Source of the DNA: Streptacidiphilus melanogenes
GTDB lineage: Bacteria; Actinomycetota; Actinomycetes; Streptomycetales; Streptomycetaceae
Direction: 5' to 3'
Assembly: GCF_000787835.1 (NCBI RefSeq)
Contig: NZ_BBPP01000011.1
Coordinates: forward strand, 68,838-101,280
DNA: 32,443 bases
The first letter of the stretch is position 1. The number at the start of each line of letters is the position of its first letter. The position numbers and the translations under genes are program-made. Positions 21,799 through 30,082 of this stretch are shown here, piece by piece. Under the pieces are notes generated by a model that worked only from the letters and a program-made list of their open reading frames with translations, made no database searches and was not told the origin of the DNA.

Positions 21799-22353
21799 AT
21801 GGGCTTCACCGGGGACTTCGTGCTGGCACGCAGCGACGTACCACTGCGCGAACGGGCCCTTTTCGCGTCCGGCTGCACGGACGGCCATCTGGACTGCGTG
21901 TCCTCCTGCCGGTCGCGCCCCGGGGGCTGGCAGACCCTCCAGATCCACCATGGGGTCAGGGACGACTCACTCGCGGCATTCCAGGAGCTCGTCCATGACA
22001 CGGCCGCCCCGATCCTGATCGCGAACGTGATGGACAGCGATGTGTGCCAGGTGCGCGGCCTGACGCCGTCGGGGGCCCGGTGGTCGACCTTCCTGGATCC
22101 CCCCGTGGCGGCCGACTACGGCATCCCCGAACCCGCACCCGGCGCAGCCGCGGACATCACCCGGTGGGCGGCGGAAGCCGGGTTCACCGCCGACGCGGAG
22201 GCCCTCGCGGCCGTCCTGACCAAGCGGGCGGACCCGTTCGTCGAGACCCTGCTCTTCGAGCTGATCGACGCGTGCGGATTCCCGACGGGCCTCCCCGACG
22301 GGGTGCCGGTGCGGCCCTCAGCGGTGGGTGCTGAGTTCCTCGGCGAGCCGTAG
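21799..22353 (+). CDS. Conserved hypothetical protein
   Basis: This is a 184-aa protein with no motif I can assign. It begins MGFTGDFVLARSDVPLRERALF, contains a Cys-rich region (CTDGHLDCVSSC, about 26-37), a GWQTLQIHHG stretch, PILIANVMDSDVCQVRGL and a C-terminal alpha-helical part ending in a region that overlaps the serine hydrolase. The style of the sequence is typical of Streptomyces hypothetical proteins. GAGGAGGGG precedes the ATG. It follows the GH15 gene by 76 bp in the same direction and could be co-transcribed. Its 3' end overlaps the convergent serine hydrolase by 36 bp. Confidence 0.65.
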   Translation: MGFTGDFVLARSDVPLRERALFASGCTDGHLDCVSSCRSRPGGWQTLQIHHGVRDDSLAAFQELVHDTAAPILIANVMDSDVCQVRGLTPSGARWSTFLDPPVAADYGIPEPAPGAAADITRWAAEAGFTADAEALAAVLTKRADPFVETLLFELIDACGFPTGLPDGVPVRPSAVGAEFLGEP

Positions 22354-23703
22354 GGCGAGTGCGTCGAGGCGGTCCGGTGGGGACTTGCTGGTCAGCAGGG
22401 CGAGGCTGAAGGAGTGGTCCGTCGACGTGACGAGCTCGGCAGTGAAGCCCTCTGTCGCGCCGCCGCGGGTGATGACGGTGCCCGCGGGGAGGTCGAGCAG
22501 GGCCACACCCGGGCCGAAGCGGCGTCCGGCGGGGCCGGCCGGGGCGGTGCGGGTGAGAGCCGAGGCCACGATCGGGTCGTCGGCGGCGCCGAGGGCCGTC
22601 GCGAGGGTCAGCATGTCCGGGAGGGTGGAGGTCATGCCGCCTGCCGCGGGGAGGTGGGTCGGTGCGGCCGAGGCGGGGGACAGCCGACCGGCGGACGCGT
22701 GGTAGCCGGTCACGGTCCTGCGGAGCGGCTCGCCGGGCGGCTGCAGGGTGGTGCCGGTGAGGCCGTGTCGGGCGAGCACCGTCCGCGTGCAGTACTCGGT
22801 GAAGGGTTCCCCGGTCACGGACTGGATGATTTCTCCCAGCAGCTGGTATCCGAGGTTGGAGTACTCGGCCCGGGCCCCGGGGGCCCAGGCGAGCCGGATC
22901 CGCGGGGCGGCCTCGGCCAGCGGGGTGCCGTGCCGCATGCGGGTTCGGTCCAGCAGCACGTCCTTGGTCAGTCCCGCCTGGTGCAGCAGTGCCTGCCCGA
23001 CGGTCGGGGAGGGGTCACCCGGCGCGGCGGGCACCAGCACCGGCGCAGGCAGGTGGCGGTCGATCGGCGCGTCGAGGTCGATCAACCCGCGCTCGGCCAG
23101 CTCCGTCACCGCCAAGGCGGTCACCACCTTGGTGACGGAGCCGACCCTGAACACGGCCTGCTCGCTCAGCGGGGCCAGGGTGACGAGGTCGCAGGCGCCG
23201 AGGAGCTCGCGGTGAACGACCTCGCCCCGCACCGCGAGCGCCGCGGCCGCGCCGACGATGCAGCCGCGGTCGACGGCTTCGCTCAGCAGGCGGTGGATCC
23301 GGGCCGCACTCGGGCCGGGCAGCTGGGACTCCACCCGGTCGAGCTCGCGCAGCGCGGGCGCGACCGCGTCCCACGCCACCGCGTCGGCCGCGAGCGGCCG
23401 TGGCCGGAACTCGCGGATCCGGTGGGGCGGCGCCGACTCCAGCGCCACCCGCACCTCCCACCAGCCGGAGCCCGTCTCCAGGACCGCGCACGCCGTCCAC
23501 GTGTCCAGGGTCTCCACCCGCTCGATGCGCGCGGTGTGCTCCCTGAAGACGCTCAGCCGCTCGTCGCGCGCGAGCACGGCCGCGAGATCTCCACGCGCCG
23601 TCAGACGCTCCGACAACCGGTCAGCGAACTCCCCGGGTTCCACCCGCCCGGCGAGCGCGGCCACCACCCAGTCGACCGCTGCATAGACCAACTCGACTGC
23701 CAT
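22318..23703 (-). CDS. Serine hydrolase, class C beta-lactamase family
   Basis: This is a 461-aa protein. The penicillin-binding fold is seen in FRVGSVTKVV (S189, K192, the S-x-x-K motif), YSNLGY (Y281, N283, the Y-x-N motif) and a RGGATEGF segment at the third-motif position (near 415), as in esterases and D-aminopeptidases of the family. Residues 1 to about 135 form an extra domain, FREHTARIERVETLDTWTAC then VRVALESAPPHRI, which resembles NTF2-like modules found before such domains; this is a resemblance, not a match I can verify. No signal peptide is present, so it likely acts in the cytoplasm on esters or peptides rather than as a drug-resistance enzyme. ATG 23703 is the first start and its upstream is the inverted-repeat element at 23716. 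Confidence 0.87.
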   Translation of the reverse strand: MAVELVYAAVDWVVAALAGRVEPGEFADRLSERLTARGDLAAVLARDERLSVFREHTARIERVETLDTWTACAVLETGSGWWEVRVALESAPPHRIREFRPRPLAADAVAWDAVAPALRELDRVESQLPGPSAARIHRLLSEAVDRGCIVGAAAALAVRGEVVHRELLGACDLVTLAPLSEQAVFRVGSVTKVVTALAVTELAERGLIDLDAPIDRHLPAPVLVPAAPGDPSPTVGQALLHQAGLTKDVLLDRTRMRHGTPLAEAAPRIRLAWAPGARAEYSNLGYQLLGEIIQSVTGEPFTEYCTRTVLARHGLTGTTLQPPGEPLRRTVTGYHASAGRLSPASAAPTHLPAAGGMTSTLPDMLTLATALGAADDPIVASALTRTAPAGPAGRRFGPGVALLDLPAGTVITRGGATEGFTAELVTSTDHSFSLALLTSKSPPDRLDALALRLAEELSTHR

Positions 23704-23715
23704 GCCCTGAGCTTA

Positions 23716-23772
23716 GGGCCTGCCTTGTGGATCGGGCCGTCGCGGGCCCGGCATGATCCACAAGACCGGCCC
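23716..23772. repeat. 57-bp element with 18-bp imperfect inverted ends
   Basis: The ends 23716-23733 and 23755-23772 match in 16 of 18 positions when one is inverted; the inner 10 bp (CTTGTGGATC and GATCCACAAG) match perfectly. GGGCC (23734-23738) and GGCCC (23745-23749) pair again inside. It resembles, from memory, dispersed palindromic or MITE-like repeats of streptomycetes. No target-site duplication is visible. It sits between the divergent serine hydrolase and LuxR genes. Confidence 0.6.
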
Positions 23773-23929
23773 GCGGGCGGAACCACGGCCGGTACGCTGC
23801 GGTCTCAAGCCGTGAGGCGGCTGAGGGTGCAGAGGCCGCGGCCCCGCCCGCCCATCGATGTTCGTGCGAGACAGGACTTTGGCCCGACGGCTGCGCCGCC
23901 CTCGGCGCTGCCCACGAGGTGGTAACCGC

Positions 23930-26900
23930 ATGGCTGTGAACCCGACCGTCCTCCCCGGCGCCCTGCCCGGGCCCGGCTCCGTCCCCGCCGGGCCAAAGGG
24001 CCACGCGGCCGCCGCCCAGGGGCCGCACTCCGGGCCCCCCGTGCCCGGCCGGGGGCGCGCCCTGGTCGGGAGGGCGGCGGAGACCGCGCTGTTCGACGCC
24101 GCGCTCGCCGGGTCGGGGGCGGGACACGCTCCGGCCGTGCTGGACGTCGCCGGAGAGGCCGGGATCGGGAAGACCAGGCTGCTCGGCGAGATGTGCGTCC
24201 GCGCCCGGCAGGCCGGGATGACGGTGCTCCGGGGGCGGGCGACCGAGTACGAACGGCACACCCCCTTCCAGATGTTCACCGACGCGTTCGCGGACGCGGA
24301 ACTCGCCGGGGCGGGCGCAAAGGAGCTCCTGGCCGCCGCCGCGCCCGTGCTGTACGGGGTCCGCGGTGCGCACGACGGCGACGGATCCGGCCCCGACACC
24401 CTGGACCGCTTCGGGCTCTACCGCGCCGTCAGGGACCTCCTGGCACTGCTGGGCGGGGACGCCGGACTCGTGGTGATCCTCGACGACCTGCACTGGGCCG
24501 ATTCGGCGTCCCAGGAGCTGCTGGACTACCTGGTCAGGCATCCCGCGCGCGGGCGCGTGCTGCTGGTGGTGGCGCGTCGGGAGCGGCAGACGCCCACGTC
24601 CGTGGCCGCGACGCTGCGTCGCGGTGCGGACGCGGGCGTGGTGGGGCGCCTGACGCTCGGTCCGCTCGACGAGGCGCAGGCCGTCGCCGCGCTGGCGCCC
24701 GACCTGTCCCGGCGTCAGGCCCGGGAGCTGTACGCCGTGAGCGAGGGCAATCCGCTCTACCTGCTGACCCTGCTGCACGCGTTCCGCAGCGGCACGCCGC
24801 TGCTCGGCCTGGAGCAGTACGGCCGCACCGTTCCTGCGGACGGCGACGCGTACAGCTCGGGGGACATACCCAGTGGGCTCGGCGCGCTGCTTCTGGACGA
24901 GCTCGGCGCCCTGCCCTCGGTCCAGCAGCGCGTGGCGCAGGCGGTGGCGGTGCTCGGCGACCATGCGACCTCCGCCATGCTGGAGCGGGTCTGCGACGGG
25001 ATCGGCTCGGCAGAAGTCCGGCGCTGTCTGACCCAGTTGGCGGCGCGGGACCTGCTGCGGCCCGGCACGGGGCAGGGCTGGGCCCTGCGCCACCCGATGC
25101 TGCGGGCCGTGGTGTACGAGCACACCCCCCTCGAACGGCGCATCGACGTCCACCGCCGCGCCGCCGAGGAGCTCGCCCGCGCCGGAGCCTCGGCCGTCGA
25201 GCGGGCGCACCACGTGGAGCAGTCGTTGACCGGCTGGGACCCCGCGGCGGCGGAGGTGCTGAGCGAGGCGGCCTCGGCCGTGGCCCGTACCGCACCGGAG
25301 ACCGCCGGTCAGCTGCTCGCGGTCCTGCTGCGGATCATGCCGGACACCGCCGAGTTCGCGGCCCGGCGCGGCGAGCTGACGCTGGCCAGGGCCCGCAGCC
25401 TGGGTGTGAGCGGGAACCTGCGCGAGAGCCGGGACCTGCTGCACGGTCTGCTCGGCGCGCCCACGTCCGCGGACCCCGCCCTACGTACCGAGGCGATCGC
25501 CCTGTGCGCCGTCATGGAGCGCCACCTCGGCCACTCCCCCGAGGCGGCCGCGCTGCTGCGCGCCGAACTGTCCCGCGTTCCGGGGCCGGCGCCCGAACAG
25601 GCGGTGCCGCTGGGCCTGGCCCTGGGCATGTCGGCGCTGCTGACCGTCTCCTACCCCGAGGTCCGGGCGGAGATGGCCGCCGTCCTCGCGCTCGCACGGG
25701 CCCACGGCGATCAGGTCGGCGCGGCCGCCGCCCTCGCCCTGTCCGCGCTCGGGGAGGCCTACGAGGGAGAGACCGGGGCCGCACGGGAGCTCGCCGACGC
25801 GGCCGCCGAGCTCGTGGACGGGCTGACCGACCCGAGCCTGGCCGGCCTGTGCGAGGCGCTGGTGTGGCTGTCGTGGGCGGAGGCGCTGCTGGAGCGCCAT
25901 CCGCAGGCCGAGCGGCACACGGACCGGGGGCTGGACATCGCCCGCCGCACCGGACAGCTCTGCGTGCTTCCGCACCTCCTCGCGAGCCGCGCCTACGTAC
26001 ACCTGAACACCTGTCGGCTGGAGACCGCGCTGGAAGCCGCGGAGGAGGCCGAGTCCGTGGCCCGGGCGATCGGCAGCAGCGAACTCCTTGCCTTCACATT
26101 GGCGTTCACGCCGTTGATCCAGTTGGTGGCGGCTCCGCTCGGCGAATCCCGGGCCATGGCGATCGCCGAGGAAGCCGTCACCTTCGCCGGGCGCAGCGAC
26201 ACCTGGTGGGCCTCCCTCGCCCGCTGCATGCTGGGGCACACGGCTCTGGCGAGCGGGGATCCGCAGCGTGCCCTCGAAGCCATCGTCACCGCGGGCGGCG
26301 GGACGGACCTGCGGCGCCTGCAGCCGTCGATCCGGCCCGCCCAGCTGGAGACCCTGGTGGCGGCGGCCCTCGCCACCGGGCAGCGTGACCGCGCCGAGCG
26401 ATGGGCCGACCGCGCGATGGCCGAGGCCGAGCGGCTCGACCTCGCCGGCCAGCGCGGGGCCGCCCTGCGCGCCCGGGCCACGCTGGCGGAGCACCGGGGC
26501 GACCACGCGGGGGCGGTGGGACTGCTGACGCGAGCCGCCTCCGCGTACGCGTCCTGCGGGGCGTCTCTGTGGGAGGCCTACACGCTGCTGCGCACGGTCC
26601 CGCTGCTCAGGACCACCGGCGATCAGGCCGGGGCTGCGGTGCTGCGGCAGCGTGTGCGTGCGATCGCGGGGGCGGGAGGCGCGCGCCTGCTGTCCGACCT
26701 GGCCGCTCTGGTCGAGATCGAGACCCCCCCCGTCGTCCCCCAGGTGCCGACGGGGCTCGCCGAGCTGACGGCGCGTGAGCTGGAGGTCGCGGGACTGGTG
26801 GCGGACGGTCTGAGCAACCAGGCCATCGCGACACGCCTCTTCCTGAGCCGACGCACGGTCGAGACGCACGTCTCGACGATCTACCGCAAGGTCGGTGTGG

Positions 26901-26977
26901 CGTCCCGCTCGGCCCTCGCCAGTCTGGTGACCCATGTGCGGCTGGCCGGGCCCGGTTCGGGCTCGCCGGCCGTCTGA
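23930..26977 (+). CDS. LAL-type LuxR-family regulator with ATPase domain
   Basis: This 1015-aa protein is a large ATP-binding LuxR (LAL) regulator. Residues about 43-200 hold an AAA-like STAND NTPase: GEAGIGKT (75-82) is the P-loop, LVVILDDLHWADSASQELLD (near 177-190) the Walker B and sensor region. The middle, residues about 400-900, is alpha-helical and TPR-like. The C-terminus has a LuxR helix-turn-helix (ELTARELEVAGLVADGLSNQ then TRLFLSRRTVETHVSTIYRK). LAL proteins act as inducible activators, often of antibiotic or carbohydrate genes (MalT type). ATG 23930 has GAGGTGG eight bases upstream; the frame is open to 23858 but that part is not family-like. No biosynthetic cluster is in the window, so the target is unknown. 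It is convergent with the VWA/zincin gene. Confidence 0.92.
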   Translation: MAVNPTVLPGALPGPGSVPAGPKGHAAAAQGPHSGPPVPGRGRALVGRAAETALFDAALAGSGAGHAPAVLDVAGEAGIGKTRLLGEMCVRARQAGMTVLRGRATEYERHTPFQMFTDAFADAELAGAGAKELLAAAAPVLYGVRGAHDGDGSGPDTLDRFGLYRAVRDLLALLGGDAGLVVILDDLHWADSASQELLDYLVRHPARGRVLLVVARRERQTPTSVAATLRRGADAGVVGRLTLGPLDEAQAVAALAPDLSRRQARELYAVSEGNPLYLLTLLHAFRSGTPLLGLEQYGRTVPADGDAYSSGDIPSGLGALLLDELGALPSVQQRVAQAVAVLGDHATSAMLERVCDGIGSAEVRRCLTQLAARDLLRPGTGQGWALRHPMLRAVVYEHTPLERRIDVHRRAAEELARAGASAVERAHHVEQSLTGWDPAAAEVLSEAASAVARTAPETAGQLLAVLLRIMPDTAEFAARRGELTLARARSLGVSGNLRESRDLLHGLLGAPTSADPALRTEAIALCAVMERHLGHSPEAAALLRAELSRVPGPAPEQAVPLGLALGMSALLTVSYPEVRAEMAAVLALARAHGDQVGAAAALALSALGEAYEGETGAARELADAAAELVDGLTDPSLAGLCEALVWLSWAEALLERHPQAERHTDRGLDIARRTGQLCVLPHLLASRAYVHLNTCRLETALEAAEEAESVARAIGSSELLAFTLAFTPLIQLVAAPLGESRAMAIAEEAVTFAGRSDTWWASLARCMLGHTALASGDPQRALEAIVTAGGGTDLRRLQPSIRPAQLETLVAAALATGQRDRAERWADRAMAEAERLDLAGQRGAALRARATLAEHRGDHAGAVGLLTRAASAYASCGASLWEAYTLLRTVPLLRTTGDQAGAAVLRQRVRAIAGAGGARLLSDLAALVEIETPPVVPQVPTGLAELTARELEVAGLVADGLSNQAIATRLFLSRRTVETHVSTIYRKVGVASRSALASLVTHVRLAGPGSGSPAV

Positions 26978-27016
26978 CCGCTGTGTTCGCGCCCCGTCAG
27001 CCGTGACGCTGGGCTT

Positions 27017-28867
27017 TCAGGCCAGGTGGAAGACGGGGCCACGCGGGGTGAACGGCAGCGTCGAGCCGCGGGGGACGAGGTAGGCGTGTTCGCGGCCACG
27101 GACGCGCAGCACGTCGCAGTCGCCGTCGGTGATGATCAGCAGCGGTGCCGCGGCCGGGAAGTCGGGCGCGCGGCCGAGCAGGTCGACGCCCGGCTGCAGG
27201 ACGGTGCCGCCGCGGCCGTGTACGCGGACCCGGGTGGCGATGTCGGCGACGGGGAGGTAGCCCGCGTCGTGCGCAGCCGCGTCGCAGAAGACGACGCGGG
27301 CGGCCGGGACGTCGCGGGACGCGGCGTAGGAGGCGATGGCGCCGAGCGCCTTGCCGAGCAGGGTGCGGCTCATCGATCCGGAGGTGTCCAGCAGCACGCC
27401 GAAGGTGCAGCGGGCGACCTCCTCCGGCGGGAAGTACCGTCCGGCGCGCGGGATGTCGGGCGTCGAGGACTGGCGCCGGGCCGGGCGGGCGTAGCTGCGG
27501 ACCGGCTCCGGGCGGGGCACGAACTCGTCGAACCAGCGGGCCAGGCGCGCGTCCCAGGGCAGCGGCGGCTGCGCGAGCGCGCGGATCTCCTCGACCAGCC
27601 CGGCCGGCAGCAGCCCGCGTTCGCGCTGGTGCAGGTCGAACCCCTGCCGCAGGCCGCGCCGGTAGAACTCGTCCAGGTCGACGAAGGGGCCGCCGCGTCC
27701 GCCGTGCGGCAGCGGTTCACCGAGGATGTCACCGAGGCCCTTGCCGCGCAGGGTGGCCAGGCGCCTGATCCGGCGCTGGTCGCGGACGATCCGGTCGTAG
27801 ACCTCCTCGGCCGACAGGCCGCGCAGCTCCGGGTCGTGGAGCAGCCCTTCGGGCATCTCGCCGACGCCCATCTCCAGCAGCCAGCCGTTGACGACGTAGT
27901 CGGCCGCCACGTTGAACAGGTACGGGTCGCGGCCGCCCGCGCGCTCGCCGTGGCGCAGCGCGGCGTGGAGCATCTCGTGGGCGAGGATGAACCGCCACTC
28001 CTCGTCGGTGTGGTGGCGCAGCGGGTTGACGTAGATCTCGCCCGCCTCGGCGTTGACCGCGGCGATGGAGATGCCGTGCGCGCGGGCCAGTTCGGCGTCG
28101 GCGACCAGCGTCAGGCCGGCCGCGAGGCCGCCCAGCAGCGGGTACGAGGAGACGAACCAGCTCAGCGCCCGCTCCCAGGGCCGCTGCGGCAGCCGTTCCC
28201 CCGTCAGCTCCTCACGGCGGCCCGCGGCGAGGTCCATCGCCGCGGAGACGGTGCGGGTCAGCGCGTGCGCGAAGGCGAGGGTCCAGTCCTCGGGAGCGGT
28301 GCCGTGCCAGCCCGCCCACGGCTCCAGCACCTGGTCCGGCTCGCCTCCGGCGACGCCGCCGTCGGCGTACGCGGCGGGGATGCCGTCGCGGCGCCAGCGG
28401 GCGGCGAGGCGCTCCTCGTCGTCTCCGGGGTGCACGACTGCGAGGGTGTCGGGTGCGCGGCCCACGGTGAAGGTGGCCAGGAAGCGGTTCACCACCGTGC
28501 AGCGGGCGGTGAGCTCGAACCGGTCGGGCTGTTCGCGCGGGCCGCGCGCGGCGGGGACGTGGCCGAAACCGAGGTGCAGCAGGGCGTGGGCGAGCGCCCA
28601 GGCCCACTCCTCCGGCTCCGCGCGGCGGCGGCGGTTGTGGTGCAGCACCCCGTTGGAGGTGACGACCACCCATCCGTGCGGCGGGTGGTGCGGGCAGTCA
28701 TCCTCCTTGAGAGCGCACAGTGTGGCCGGGACGGCGGCGAGCGCCGTGTTGCGTCGGACCAGCGCCATCCCGGCGGAGAAGGCGACGGCCGCCGGATCCG
28801 CGGGCGGCTCGCCGCCCTTGCCGCCCGGACCGCCCTTGCCGCCGGCGCGGCGGCGGCCGCCGCTCAC
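27017..28867 (-). CDS. VWA-domain protein with zincin-like metallopeptidase region
   Basis: This is a 616-aa protein. Residues about 270-330 hold LAHEMLHAALRH (H297-E298-x-x-H301), a zinc-binding H-E-x-x-H, in the DUF2201/COG3864 manner; residues about 488-616 are a von Willebrand A domain with a MIDAS D-T-S-G-S-M-S (from D494). Residues about 30-150 look like a second copy of the peptidase region: LAHALLHLGFGH (H94 to H98) aligns with the active segment but has Ala in place of the catalytic Glu. The GTG at 28867 overlaps the MoxR stop as GTGA, so it is translationally coupled to it. MoxR ATPases and VWA proteins work together as chaperones or metal-insertion and assembly factors in other systems. 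The role here is unknown. It is convergent with the LAL gene (39-bp gap). Confidence 0.85.
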   Translation of the reverse strand: MSGGRRRAGGKGGPGGKGGEPPADPAAVAFSAGMALVRRNTALAAVPATLCALKEDDCPHHPPHGWVVVTSNGVLHHNRRRRAEPEEWAWALAHALLHLGFGHVPAARGPREQPDRFELTARCTVVNRFLATFTVGRAPDTLAVVHPGDDEERLAARWRRDGIPAAYADGGVAGGEPDQVLEPWAGWHGTAPEDWTLAFAHALTRTVSAAMDLAAGRREELTGERLPQRPWERALSWFVSSYPLLGGLAAGLTLVADAELARAHGISIAAVNAEAGEIYVNPLRHHTDEEWRFILAHEMLHAALRHGERAGGRDPYLFNVAADYVVNGWLLEMGVGEMPEGLLHDPELRGLSAEEVYDRIVRDQRRIRRLATLRGKGLGDILGEPLPHGGRGGPFVDLDEFYRRGLRQGFDLHQRERGLLPAGLVEEIRALAQPPLPWDARLARWFDEFVPRPEPVRSYARPARRQSSTPDIPRAGRYFPPEEVARCTFGVLLDTSGSMSRTLLGKALGAIASYAASRDVPAARVVFCDAAAHDAGYLPVADIATRVRVHGRGGTVLQPGVDLLGRAPDFPAAAPLLIITDGDCDVLRVRGREHAYLVPRGSTLPFTPRGPVFHLA

Positions 28868-29928
28868 CGGCGGGCCTCGACCAGGCGCGGCATGTCGCGT
28901 GCGGCCTCGATGAGGAACCACGAGGGCAGCACCGGGTTGCCGTCGGGGGCGTCGGCGATGACGGTCTGTGCGACCTCGACGGAGATCTCCGCGAGCTGCA
29001 CCAGCAACGCCTTGGCTCGGTAGGCGGTCTGCCGCACGGACGGCGAGGCGTGCTCCTTGCTCGCGGGCAGCTCCTTGACCAGGCGTCCGCGGAAGGCGTC
29101 GGCCAGGTAGTAGAGCAGGTCCCGGTCCTCGACCCGGTTCGGCCAGGAGGCGTCGCCCTTGAGGATCGCGTCCAGCCCGTAGGAGTTGCGCACGATCTTG
29201 GCGTAGCCGCAGAGCGCGGTGGCGTGCGTGGGCGTCAGCAACCCGTGCGCGAGCACCTTGAGGGTCGGCTCGTCCAGGGTCGGGCCGAACGAGTGCAGTG
29301 CGTCGGAGAGCATGTGCCAGGCACGCGGCGTCGAGAAGGCCTCCTCCGTCTTGGGCGGCGCGGACCACAGGTGGTCGGGGCGGTCGGTGAGGTAGTCGGA
29401 GATCCATGGGTGGATCCCGGCGCCCGCGGCCCAGCGCAGCCAGTCGCTCGCGCTCGCCCGCAGGTGGACGTGGACCAGCCGGTTCAGCAGCGCGGACGGC
29501 ATCGGGCGGGCGAGCGCGCCGTCGGTGGCGCGGTTGCCCGCGCCGATGACGATGCTGCCCGGCGGCAGCTCGTAGGAGCCGATGCGGCGGTCCAGGATCA
29601 GCGAGTAGAAGGCCTTCTGCACGTCGGGCGTGGCCGCGTTGAGCTCGTCGAGGAACAGGCAGTACGGCTGGTCCCGGGCGATCGCCTCCGGCGGGCAGAA
29701 GCGGGACCGCCCCTCGGGCGTGATCTGCGGAACCCCGATCAGGTCCTCCGGTGCGAGCTGCGTGCCGAGCAGCGAGACGCACTCCAGGCCGAGCGACTCG
29801 GCGAACTGGTTGACCAGGGACGACTTTCCGATCCCCGGCGCGCCCCACAGGAACACGGGCCGCACGGTCGCCAGCCCGAGCAGCAGCTCGGGCACCTGGG
29901 ACGGGGACACCGTGACGGAACTCTGCAC
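28864..29928 (-). CDS. MoxR-family AAA+ ATPase
   Basis: This is a 354-aa protein with a P-loop WGAPGIGKSSLVNQFAESLG (K35), Walker B CLFLDELNAATPDVQKAFYS (D94, E95), a sensor-1 IVIGAGNRATDGAL and LARPMPSALLNRLVHVHL as in MoxR proteins. MoxR ATPases remodel protein complexes, usually with a VWA partner encoded next door, exactly the arrangement here. The GTG at 29928 is chosen because AAGGAG lies four bases before it and the AAA region begins soon after; the frame extends to 30015 but without family similarity. The overlap GTGA with the next gene implies a fixed product ratio. The gene follows the MMPL gene by 154 bp in the same direction; this gap has no clear terminator, so co-transcription is possible. 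Confidence 0.92.
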   Translation of the reverse strand: MQSSVTVSPSQVPELLLGLATVRPVFLWGAPGIGKSSLVNQFAESLGLECVSLLGTQLAPEDLIGVPQITPEGRSRFCPPEAIARDQPYCLFLDELNAATPDVQKAFYSLILDRRIGSYELPPGSIVIGAGNRATDGALARPMPSALLNRLVHVHLRASASDWLRWAAGAGIHPWISDYLTDRPDHLWSAPPKTEEAFSTPRAWHMLSDALHSFGPTLDEPTLKVLAHGLLTPTHATALCGYAKIVRNSYGLDAILKGDASWPNRVEDRDLLYYLADAFRGRLVKELPASKEHASPSVRQTAYRAKALLVQLAEISVEVAQTVIADAPDGNPVLPSWFLIEAARDMPRLVEARR

Positions 29929-30082
29929 AACACTCCTTGACCGGGGATCGGGAATCCGGCGGGACGAGGACACCGCCGACGAGCCAGTGTGGCCCCCACG
30001 ACCTGGTCGACGCATCCGGGTTTCCGGGGCGGTTGGTCACGACCACTCCCGCGACAGCCGACGCGCGGCTGCCCGGCCCCGC

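Noticed and set aside
19851-22001. 716-aa minus-strand frame over the GH15 gene
   Set aside because: The other strand encodes an intact GH15 protein with catalytic residues; this frame is a shadow.
27026-29023. 665-aa plus-strand frame over the VWA/zincin gene
   Set aside because: The minus strand has H-E-x-x-H and MIDAS motifs in one frame; this is antisense shadow.
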